A DNA stretch of 64,000 nt from the NCBI GenBank assembly GCA_016294035.1, contig JAEDCT010000010.1, positions 1 to 64,000 of the forward strand. The letters are read 5' to 3'. The notes under the pieces are model-generated. The model searched no databases. It was not told where the DNA came from and was given only the letters and a program-made list of their open reading frames with translations. Shown here piece after piece: positions 26,105 to 33,434 of this stretch; within the stretch, counting starts at the first letter, position 1, and the number at the start of each line of letters is the position of its first letter. The translations under genes were made by a program, and so were the position numbers. This DNA is from Treponema sp. (lineage in GTDB: Bacteria; Spirochaetota; Spirochaetia; Treponematales; Treponemataceae).

Positions 26105-26398
26105 ATGAAAAATAGGAATATAATAAAACTATATTGTGTTGAATACGCCTGCATTGACGGTGGTTCAACATATGAGATTTTCAGGACTTTAGACGAGGCG
26201 AAATCTTTTGCGTACACTGCTGAAAATTGGGATTATAATAATGTGCCGTTGTATATTTTTTCCTCCGATTTCAATGCGAATTGTATTTTTGAAGAAGATG
26301 ACGGACAATTGAATTACGAGGATTATGCAGATACTTTGCAGGAAAATTTTGTGATACTGAAAGAAGTTGGGAAAAAGCCTGCTTATTTTGAGGAATAG
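26105..26398 (+). CDS. Small acidic protein of unknown function in the decayed island
   Basis: A 97-residue acidic protein with no signal peptide. GGAG at 26095-26098 is correctly placed for the ATG at 26105. The sequence is rich in Tyr, Asp and Glu (YCVEYACIDGGSTYEIF, FEEDDGQLNYEDYAD). It is followed after 3 bases by the DUF3791 gene, so the set 26105-27106 seems to be one transcript. No family recognised; an accessory or immunity-like protein is possible but unsupported. Confidence 0.5.
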   Translation: MKNRNIIKLYCVEYACIDGGSTYEIFRTLDEAKSFAYTAENWDYNNVPLYIFSSDFNANCIFEEDDGQLNYEDYADTLQENFVILKEVGKKPAYFEE

Positions 26399-26401
26399 TC
26401 T

Positions 26402-26605
26402 ATGTCTGAACTCTCATTTAAAACCTATTGTATAGAAAATTATGCTGAATATAAAAACGATTCCTCGTCAAAAGTATTTGAGCAATTTGATAAATCGGGA
26501 TTGCTAAAGCATCTTGAAACTGATTACGAAGATTTGCACGGAATGGGAAAAGAATTCTTGATGGATTATTTTGACCAGTGGTTTGGAGATAAAAGCGAAA
26601 AATGA
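26402..26605 (+). CDS. DUF3791-like small protein
   Basis: A 67-residue protein with the pattern I recall for DUF3791: F-x-x-YCIENYAEY near the N-terminus, a middle LLKHLETDYEDLHGMGKEF and an acidic helical end. DUF3791 genes commonly sit directly before DUF3990 genes, and here the stop overlaps the next start by 4 bases (ATGA), where a damaged DUF3990 gene begins. The frame is intact, so it may still be made although its partner is broken. Toxin-antitoxin behaviour has been suspected for such pairs, but I know of no proof to cite. Confidence 0.6.
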   Translation: MSELSFKTYCIENYAEYKNDSSSKVFEQFDKSGLLKHLETDYEDLHGMGKEFLMDYFDQWFGDKSEK

Positions 26606-26897
26606 TTTTGTATCACGGTTCATACATGGCAATTGAAAAACCTATGATTATCACGCAGGAAAAAGGTCGGGATTTCGTCATGGATTCGACATCGTTTCTG
26701 GCAAAATCGCGAACGACAATGTTGGTGAAACCGTGCAATATGTGCTTGCAGGAATCATGCGCAAAGAAGATGCGGTTGAACGGCTTCGCTTTGAACAAAT
26801 CAACGACCAGATTTGCTTCTGCACGGAAAAGGCATTGGAAGCAATTTCTTTCAAAGAAAGTTATATTGTAAAAAGCGTGAACTGGAGGGATTTTTAA
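26602..26897 (+). pseudogene. DUF3990 gene with internal deletion and frameshift
   Basis: The first 25 residues (MILYHGSYMAIEKPMI...EKGRDF) match the beginning of DUF3990 proteins. From 26679 the other frame reads HGFDIVSGKIANDNVGETVQ, then VLAGIMRKEDAVERLR, FEQINDQICFCTEKAL and EAISFKESYIVK, which match the end of the same family, and stops at 26897. About 70-80 residues of the middle, including most of the presumed active site, are missing and the two parts are out of frame. The ancestral stop overlaps the next start (TAATG), confirming that the downstream frame is the original one. No functional product is expected. Confidence 0.75.
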
Positions 26898-27106
26898 TGG
26901 CAGACACGCATCATCTTGTAAAAACGATTTTAATTCCGCAGATTGCAGAACTCTTGATGAAAAACAAAGCTCTTTCGGAAGACGAAGCTTTGCGTACGAT
27001 TTACGAGTCCCCCATTGCACCACTTTTAGAGGACGACACTATGGGGTTGTACGGTCAGAGTGCGTTTTATGTGTATGAACTGATAGTTGATGAAAAAAAA
27101 GATTAG
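26897..27106 (+). CDS. Small protein linked to the DUF3791/DUF3990 set
   Basis: A 69-residue protein with an intact frame: LVKTILIPQIAELLMK, SEDEALRTIYESPIAPLLED and GLYGQSAFYVYELIV. Similar small proteins are, from memory, often found beside DUF3990 genes. GGAGG-like ACTGGAGGG precedes the ATG, which overlaps the stop of the broken DUF3990 gene. Function unknown; its survival beside a dead partner could mean recent decay. Confidence 0.55.
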   Translation: MADTHHLVKTILIPQIAELLMKNKALSEDEALRTIYESPIAPLLEDDTMGLYGQSAFYVYELIVDEKKD

Positions 27107-27203
27107 ATTATTTCGCAATAACTCCAGAAATATTTACGCAAGTACCTTAAAAGGCATAACGCTGTTTGTTGGGGAATATTTTCGCATCAAGTGAAGGCCG
27201 TGT

Positions 27204-29180
27204 TTAGAGATCGTCTTCGGCAACTTCCAGGGCTGCTTTTGCAAGATCCTGGTTCATCTTGTATCTTGCGGCTTTTTCCTTCGTTGTTCCAGGTGCATCA
27301 AGAGAAAGCATTTCTTTTTCCTTTACGGCTTTCTGCTTTTCATAGAGTTCCCGAGCCTGGTGAAGTATGGACTTTGCCGTCTCAATCTTGATTCCACCCA
27401 GAGTTTTTGAAATGAGGTCCGGAGAAGAAAGCGACAGGTTTTCCAGAGTCTTGAACTTCATCATGAGCATTGCATCCCGCTTTGGGCCAATTCCCTGAAT
27501 TTTAGTGAATGGTGAAACTGTGTTTTCCTTTGTTCTGAGTTCCTGGTTTCGGCTTGTTGCAAAACGGTGGGTTTCATCCCGGACACGCTGAAGGAGCCTG
27601 AGACCGTCACTTCGTTTTGGAAGGCAAATGGGCTTTGATGTGTGTGGTCTCCAGATTTCCTCGTCTCTTTTGGCAAGCCCCGCAATTGGAATTTCAAGTC
27701 CAAGGGCCTGGATTATTTCGTCAACGGCATTTACCTGTCCGATACCTCCATCAATCAGCAGCAGATCCGGCAATTCCTTTTTTTCATTAAGGAGCCTTGT
27801 GTATCGTCGGGAAACAGCTTCTTTCATTGAGGCAAAGTCATCTATGAGGCCATCGGTTGTCTTGAGCCTGAAGTACCTGTAGTTTTTCTTATCCGGGTTA
27901 CCGTTGAGAAAACTGATAAGACTGGCAACCGGAAATTTCCCTCCAATGTGGGCAATATCGAATCCCTCGATTCTGACAGGAAGCCTTGGAAGTCCCAGTG
28001 TTTTTTTCAGTTCTTCCATTGCAGGAAAATCACCACGTTCCCTCAGTCTGCGTACAATGTCTTCCCGTGCGTTCTGCTGTGCCATGTTGATAGCAGCTGA
28101 ATGCAGGCTGTAGTTTTCCATTTCAGCCTTGACCAGGTGTATTCTGGTTTCAATGCCGTAGGTTTCTTTAATCCATCTGGACATGAACTGGGTTCCTTCC
28201 TCCTGCATGACATATATTCCCGGTGGAATGAGAGATTTCTCGCTGTAATAGGCACTCATGAATTCTGGAATAATTTCCGTGTCTTCGTTGACTGTAATGG
28301 TCCTGAAGTTGTCCCTGCCCATGAGCTTGCCGTTTCTGATCTGAAGAACAGTAAAGCTTACCAGTTCTCCTTCGCGCCAAGGGGCAATATAGTCTCTGTC
28401 ATCTCCATCAAATCCCTCGACAATATTCTGCTTCTGGAGAACATCAAGGGCACTAAGGCCATCCCTGAGTCTTGCTGCCTTTTCAAAATTCAGGTTTCCG
28501 GCCGCTTCCTTCATTGCTGACTGGAGTTTTTTGACAGTTTCATCGCCTTTATTCTCAAGTAAAGCTGAAATTTCTTCGATAAATTCATTATAGGTGTTTT
28601 TCCCGATTTTTTTGCAGCAGGGACCCAGACACTTTCCAATGTGGTAGTACATGCAGGGTGAGGCTTTTTCCTTGAAATGCCTGCAGTGGCGTATTGGGTA
28701 AATTTCGTAGAGAGTTTCTATGAAGGTGTCTAGAGCGGCTGCGTCGGGAAATGGTCCGAAGTACATGGCTCCGTCCTTTATGATTGAGCGCGTCTTGAAA
28801 AGCCTCGGATATTCTTCCCTGGTGATTTTCAGGACTGGATAGGATTTTCCGTCCTTAAGATCAATATTGTAGCGGGGTGTGTATTTTTTTATGAGGTTGT
28901 TTTCAAGAAGAAATGCCTCATATTCGTTGCTTGTTGTGATGTATTCTATTGATACGGCATGGCTGATAAGAAGTCTTGTTTTGATGTCCTTGCTTCCGCT
29001 AAAGTAGGAACTGAGACGCTTTTTGAGACTCTTTGCCTTTCCGACGTAGATTACATTTTGTTCTTCATTACGCCAAAGGTAAACGCCGCTCTGGTCAGGT
29101 GCCCTGAGTGCCGTCTGGTGCAGTTTTTCCCTGGTAGTGAGAGAATCAGATATATCATTATTTGTGTTGTGGTCGTTCAT
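27204..29180 (-). CDS. uvrC: UvrABC system protein C (nucleotide-excision endonuclease)
   Basis: A 658-residue excision-repair nuclease that cuts on both sides of a DNA lesion after UvrAB loading. The N-terminal GIY-YIG domain (GVYLWRNEEQNVIYVGKAKSLKKRL, about 33-57), the cysteine cluster CMYYHIGKCLGPCC expected to hold an iron-sulphur centre, the UVR helical hairpin (about 220-255), the RNase H-like domain (FDIAHIGG, LLIDGGIGQ) and the C-terminal helix-hairpin-helix (IQGIGPKRDAMLM) are all present. Its start codon at 29180 directly abuts the start of the divergent gene at 29181. No good ribosome binding site is seen. Confidence 0.97.
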   Translation of the reverse strand: MNDHNTNNDISDSLTTREKLHQTALRAPDQSGVYLWRNEEQNVIYVGKAKSLKKRLSSYFSGSKDIKTRLLISHAVSIEYITTSNEYEAFLLENNLIKKYTPRYNIDLKDGKSYPVLKITREEYPRLFKTRSIIKDGAMYFGPFPDAAALDTFIETLYEIYPIRHCRHFKEKASPCMYYHIGKCLGPCCKKIGKNTYNEFIEEISALLENKGDETVKKLQSAMKEAAGNLNFEKAARLRDGLSALDVLQKQNIVEGFDGDDRDYIAPWREGELVSFTVLQIRNGKLMGRDNFRTITVNEDTEIIPEFMSAYYSEKSLIPPGIYVMQEEGTQFMSRWIKETYGIETRIHLVKAEMENYSLHSAAINMAQQNAREDIVRRLRERGDFPAMEELKKTLGLPRLPVRIEGFDIAHIGGKFPVASLISFLNGNPDKKNYRYFRLKTTDGLIDDFASMKEAVSRRYTRLLNEKKELPDLLLIDGGIGQVNAVDEIIQALGLEIPIAGLAKRDEEIWRPHTSKPICLPKRSDGLRLLQRVRDETHRFATSRNQELRTKENTVSPFTKIQGIGPKRDAMLMMKFKTLENLSLSSPDLISKTLGGIKIETAKSILHQARELYEKQKAVKEKEMLSLDAPGTTKEKAARYKMNQDLAKAALEVAEDDL

Positions 29181-30665
29181 ATGTTCAAAAAAACTAGTTT
29201 ATTGATTCTAACAGTTTTCACTTTGTTTTTGAATAGTGCATTTGCCCTGGACAAGACTCTTGTTCTTGGTGGAAAGGATGGCTGGCCTAGACTTTCCAGG
29301 ATGGATGGTGTTGTTCTGGGAAAGGGAAAGTTTGGCTACGGGGCAATGGTTCTTGCAACTAATTCCCGCAGGCTTGATTCAGATACGGACATTCTCGTTA
29401 ACTTTGAGGGTGGAACTGTAAAGGATGAATCAGGAAAGTACAAGGTTGTTACAAATGCCATAGTTCCAAGCTCAAAGTCATACATGGGAAAATATTCCGG
29501 TCTGGCATTGGGAAAGGGAGGCGTTAGTCTTTCCGGTAATTCAGAAACAATATTCGGAAAGTCAGGTTCGACCGGATCATTCCTCATTGAGTTCTGGCTC
29601 AGACCTGCAATTGCAGAAAACGGCGAAATTGTATTTTCATGGCGATCATCAAGGACTGTTGCAAACTATCCGCTGTATCAGATGATAACTGCCAGCTTTA
29701 CGAATAATCATCTCCAGTGGGGATTCACAAATGTGTTTAACGGATACGTAGACAACGGTGGAGAAATAACTCTCACAAGTTACAGGACAATTGTACCGGA
29801 TCAGTGGATGCATCATTCAATCAGCTTTGATCAGGATACAGGTCTTCTTGAATACAGAATCAACGGACTTCTGGAATCCCTGAAATATGTTACAACAAGC
29901 GGACATGAAACCGGCGGATCAATTTACAATCCGGTAATCGGTGTTCCGGCTGCAATTGATATTTGTCCGGAATATACTGGAATGATTGATGATTTCAGAA
30001 TCCAGCGAACTTCAGTCAGCGAAATTGCAGAGACATTGAGACATGACACCTACAAGACTGATGGCGGACGATTTGAAACTGAACCAATTTTGCTTTCACC
30101 GGAAACTCAACTCAAGAAAATTGATGCTCTTGTGAACATTCCTGCACAGACTGACATTGAATTTTTTGTGAGAAGCGGAGATAACTACTACAACTGGACA
30201 GACAGCTATCCTGAATGGATTCCGGTAAAGAACAAAAAAGACATTGAAAATGTGCGGGGCCTGTATTTCCAGATTGCCGCAGAACTTTATCCGGATGGAA
30301 ACGGAAAGAATTCTCCGTCAGTTACTGAAATGAAAATTGTGTACGAGGAAGTTCCGTCACCGCTGCCACCTTTCACTGTAATTCCTGTTCCTGGAGATGG
30401 GCAGGTTACTCTTGAATGGTCTCATTCAGTTGATGATACTGTCGGTGGATATTATATTTTCTATGGTGATCGTCCCAGTGAATATCTTGGAAGGGAATCT
30501 TCTTTGGGTGTGTCTCCGGTAGATGTTGGAAATGTGAATTCGGTAACTGTTACTGGACTCAAGAACGGAAAAATTTATTACTTCGCAGTTGCCTCATACT
30601 CAAAATATGACTCGAAAATAATGGGCGATCTTTCAAAAGAAGTTTACGCACGACCAAGAAAATAG
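29181..30665 (+). CDS. Exported LamG-like and fibronectin type III protein
   Basis: A 494-residue protein. The ATG at 29181 begins a clear signal peptide (about 1-22, ending NSAFA); the frame extends further upstream, but that part is antisense to uvrC. A concanavalin/LamG-like domain lies at about 125-290 (FLIEFWLRP, WMHHSISFD, GMIDDFRIQ), and a fibronectin type III domain at about 400-490 (GDGQVTLEWSHS, GGYYIFYGD, NGKIYYFAVASYS). Such proteins bind carbohydrate or protein at the cell surface or in the periplasm. The TPR gene follows after 23 bases. Confidence 0.8.
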   Translation: MFKKTSLLILTVFTLFLNSAFALDKTLVLGGKDGWPRLSRMDGVVLGKGKFGYGAMVLATNSRRLDSDTDILVNFEGGTVKDESGKYKVVTNAIVPSSKSYMGKYSGLALGKGGVSLSGNSETIFGKSGSTGSFLIEFWLRPAIAENGEIVFSWRSSRTVANYPLYQMITASFTNNHLQWGFTNVFNGYVDNGGEITLTSYRTIVPDQWMHHSISFDQDTGLLEYRINGLLESLKYVTTSGHETGGSIYNPVIGVPAAIDICPEYTGMIDDFRIQRTSVSEIAETLRHDTYKTDGGRFETEPILLSPETQLKKIDALVNIPAQTDIEFFVRSGDNYYNWTDSYPEWIPVKNKKDIENVRGLYFQIAAELYPDGNGKNSPSVTEMKIVYEEVPSPLPPFTVIPVPGDGQVTLEWSHSVDDTVGGYYIFYGDRPSEYLGRESSLGVSPVDVGNVNSVTVTGLKNGKIYYFAVASYSKYDSKIMGDLSKEVYARPRK

Positions 30666-30688
30666 AAAGTCCAGGGAGAATCAAAATT

Positions 30689-33343
30689 ATGGAAAATTTG
30701 TCTAATGATACTATGATTCAGCGAGCTAAGGCAGCCATACTTGCAAGAGACTTTGATCAGGCTGCGAGAATCTACCGTGGACTTCTTAAGAGTGATCCGG
30801 AAAACATTGACTATCTCACTGAACTTGGAAATCTTTATACTAAGAACGGCAATGACAAGATTGCTGCTGACTATTTCAATGACATCATAAGAAAGGATCC
30901 GGAAAATACCATGGCACTCAATGCTCTTGGTGGAATTTACCGAAGACTGAAGGATTATGATGCTTCAGTTGCAGTTCTTGAAAAGGCCATCATTGCAGAC
31001 GAGGGAAATGTTCAGAGCTTCTATAATCTTGGATTCACATACAAGATCATGGGAAAGTATGATGATGCAGTCCAGTGTTTCAATACTGTAGTTGAAGAAA
31101 ATCCCCGTGATGTTCTTGCATTCAATCATATCGGTTCAATATATGCGCTTGAAGAAAAGCATCAGGATGCAATAAATTCATATTTGCGTGGTTTAAAGAT
31201 TGACCCTAATCATCCGGTTCTTCACCTGAACCTTGCAAAGAGCTATGAGAAAATCGAGGACTTTGAAAAGGCCCAGCAGGAATATGAGTCAGCACTCAGA
31301 ACAAAGCCAGGCTGGTTTGAGGCCATTGAAAGCTATGCTGATCTTCTCCTCAGAATGAACAAGACAAAATCTGCAGGTGAAATCGTGCAGAATGCAATAA
31401 ATCTTAATCCAAAGGATGTTGTCATGCACACAAAACTTGGTGATGTATTCAATCACCAGGATGACTATAAGAACGCAGAGTCAGAATACAATTCTGCACT
31501 TTCCTATTCTCCAGATTATGTTCAGGCTTTGTCTGGACTTGCAGCAACCTATGAGGCAACTGACAGAGATGAGGATGCACTTAGGTTGATGGAAAAGGCC
31601 GAGGACATTGCTCCAGATGACGACAGGATTATCCGACACCATGTAAGAATTCTTCTTTCTGTTGGTCAGTATGAAAAGGCCGGAGAAAAAATCCAGAAGA
31701 TTGTAAGTCAGAATCCAGATGATGTTCATGCACTTAACCTTTTGAGCCAGTATTACATTTGTGTCAAGGATGAAAAGAAAGCTCTTGGATGCATGAAAAA
31801 AATAAAGACTGTAAATCCGGCTTATTCAGAATTTTACAAGGATGTAGGAAAACGCTACAACCAGATTGGTGACTATGGCAAAGCAGAAGAGTCTTATCTC
31901 AAGTATATTTCAAATAATCCGGAGAACGTAAGAGGAATAAAGTATCTTGCAAAAAATTATGAGGACATGGGTGACTATCAGTCTGCTGTTGCAAACTACA
32001 AGAAAATCCAGCTCATTGATTCAAATAACAAGAACGCAGTGAACAGCATTGACCGAGTTAATGAAAGAATGCTTAGTTATGGCGGAAGAAACATAAACAC
32101 AAATCTTTCTCCTGATGAGGAATTTGGTGATGTTGATGATGATTTCCTCATGGCTCCACTTTCTCAGAAAGAAGAGAGCGTTGTATGTGAGCGTGAAGAA
32201 ACTGTTGATGCTTCTGAAATGGCTGGAGAAGAACCTGAGGTAACTTCAGAAGAACTTGAAAACCATGACAATGAAATTGAGAAGCCGGCAGAGGACAGGA
32301 TTCCTTTTGAAAGCGGATTTGAGACCTTGCAGCAGGACGAAATCACTGATGACATGATTTTTGAAGACGGACGCCTGGATGAAGAAATTGAGGCAACTGA
32401 CAACGAAAAATATACGCAGACTCTTGACGATCTTGTTTCCCCGGATGATATCGAGGAAGATGGTACAAATCTTGTTGAGGACAATACAAGGGCCGAGGAT
32501 TTCTTTGCACAGAATCCATTTAACAATGGAACTGCTCCATTGCGTGATGATGAAGTTGTTCCTGTTTTTGAAAACGAAGAAGATTTCCACGGTCCAATGA
32601 ATGACAACAAGGCTGTGTCTCTTGATGACGGCTGGGATGTGGAAGAAGAAAAGGAAGAACTTGAACCAGAGCCTAAAAAGCCAGAGCCAAAGAAAAAGAG
32701 TGAGCCTGAATACGAGGAAGAACCGGAAGAAGAGGTTGAGGATATCTTTAAGGAAGTTCCAAGACCAAAGAAAAAGCCTGTCCCGAAGCCTGAGCCTGAA
32801 GTTGAAGAAGATGATTTCGATGCAGAAAAGACTTTCGAGGAAGCCGAAAACCCGCTTCCAAAGCCGCGCCGCCCGGACTTTGCTGAACGCCAGGAAAACA
32901 GTGACCATGAACTTCTGGAAAAAATGGCATCGGCAATGGAATCAATGGCTGACAAGATAAACGTGACTGCAACACCAGTTGCCGTTCCTATGGCCGTTGA
33001 ACCTGAAATCAAGGGAAATTCTATTGAAAGCCTTTTCAAGAGACTCAAGTACATGAGCAATTATCTTCCTGATGAAACAAGATCTTCTTTCAATGAAAGT
33101 GAGACCCGAATCAAGATGGACTATATTCTTTCAAAGCTTGAAGGCAGGGAAGGACTCCTGTCATCGGCAACAAATTTCAGGGCTGAAAAAAATCTTACCC
33201 AGAAAGCAGAGGAATCTGATACTGGACTCACACTTCTTCTGAAAACATTGACTGTGACAAAGGATCTCATTCACTGCCTGGATGACGAAACCTTGTCCCT
33301 TGCTCTCACATCCTGGATCAACAATCTGGTAAGCCGTCTCTAG
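30689..33343 (+). CDS. Large TPR-repeat protein
   Basis: An 884-residue cytoplasmic protein. About twelve tetratricopeptide repeats fill residues 10-460 (for example ALNALGGIYRRLKDYDASVAVLEKAI, split by loop prolines). Residues 480-760 are extremely acidic and Pro/Glu/Lys-rich, with repeated EPEPKKPEPKK-like stretches, and are probably disordered. A helical domain of about 120 residues ends the protein (SLFKRLKYMSNYLPDETRSSF). TPR arrays make protein-protein scaffolds; no partner is evident. AGGGAG precedes the ATG. The gene follows the LamG/FN3 gene and both are probably one transcript. Confidence 0.88.
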   Translation: MENLSNDTMIQRAKAAILARDFDQAARIYRGLLKSDPENIDYLTELGNLYTKNGNDKIAADYFNDIIRKDPENTMALNALGGIYRRLKDYDASVAVLEKAIIADEGNVQSFYNLGFTYKIMGKYDDAVQCFNTVVEENPRDVLAFNHIGSIYALEEKHQDAINSYLRGLKIDPNHPVLHLNLAKSYEKIEDFEKAQQEYESALRTKPGWFEAIESYADLLLRMNKTKSAGEIVQNAINLNPKDVVMHTKLGDVFNHQDDYKNAESEYNSALSYSPDYVQALSGLAATYEATDRDEDALRLMEKAEDIAPDDDRIIRHHVRILLSVGQYEKAGEKIQKIVSQNPDDVHALNLLSQYYICVKDEKKALGCMKKIKTVNPAYSEFYKDVGKRYNQIGDYGKAEESYLKYISNNPENVRGIKYLAKNYEDMGDYQSAVANYKKIQLIDSNNKNAVNSIDRVNERMLSYGGRNINTNLSPDEEFGDVDDDFLMAPLSQKEESVVCEREETVDASEMAGEEPEVTSEELENHDNEIEKPAEDRIPFESGFETLQQDEITDDMIFEDGRLDEEIEATDNEKYTQTLDDLVSPDDIEEDGTNLVEDNTRAEDFFAQNPFNNGTAPLRDDEVVPVFENEEDFHGPMNDNKAVSLDDGWDVEEEKEELEPEPKKPEPKKKSEPEYEEEPEEEVEDIFKEVPRPKKKPVPKPEPEVEEDDFDAEKTFEEAENPLPKPRRPDFAERQENSDHELLEKMASAMESMADKINVTATPVAVPMAVEPEIKGNSIESLFKRLKYMSNYLPDETRSSFNESETRIKMDYILSKLEGREGLLSSATNFRAEKNLTQKAEESDTGLTLLLKTLTVTKDLIHCLDDETLSLALTSWINNLVSRL

Positions 33344-33366
33344 AACCAGATCAGATTTTGCTCTAA

Positions 33367-33396
33367 TTGAACAAATCCTCTCTAATATGTTAAAAT
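33367..33396 (+). promoter_or_regulatory. Candidate promoter of thrA
   Basis: TTGAAC (33367-33372) and TAAAAT (33391-33396) are spaced by 18 bases. The spacer is the left arm of the inverted repeat described separately, so a protein bound there would cover the promoter. Confidence 0.5.
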
Positions 33397-33434
33397 AGAC
33401 GTCAAATTATTACATATTAAAGAGGATTTTTTTT
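33373..33434 (+). promoter_or_regulatory. Long inverted repeat covering the thrA promoter spacer and ribosome binding site
   Basis: AAATCCTCT (33373-33381) plus TAATATGT (33383-33390) pair with ACATATTA (33412-33419) plus AGAGGATTT (33421-33429), a 17-bp stem with one C-A mismatch and a 21-base loop, followed by a T-run. The right arm contains AGAGG, the thrA ribosome binding site, 8 bases from the ATG. If transcription begins upstream, the RNA would form a terminator-like hairpin that hides this site. If it begins at the promoter inside the repeat, the palindrome acts as DNA only. Confidence 0.65.

Noticed and set aside
27090..27194. Frame of 34 residues (MKKKIRLFRNNSRNIYAS...) overlapping the end of the small gene at 26897
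   Set aside because: Could be a fragment of another lost gene in the island, but it is too short, has no ribosome site and matches nothing I know.
28959..29180. Upstream extension of the LamG/FN3 gene by 74 codons
   Set aside because: It lies wholly inside uvrC on the other strand and would destroy the signal peptide that begins at 29181.
32164..33060. 298-residue Ser-rich open frame antisense to the TPR gene
   Set aside because: It mirrors the acidic Glu/Pro-rich segment of the TPR protein; low complexity on the coding strand produces a stop-free opposite frame.
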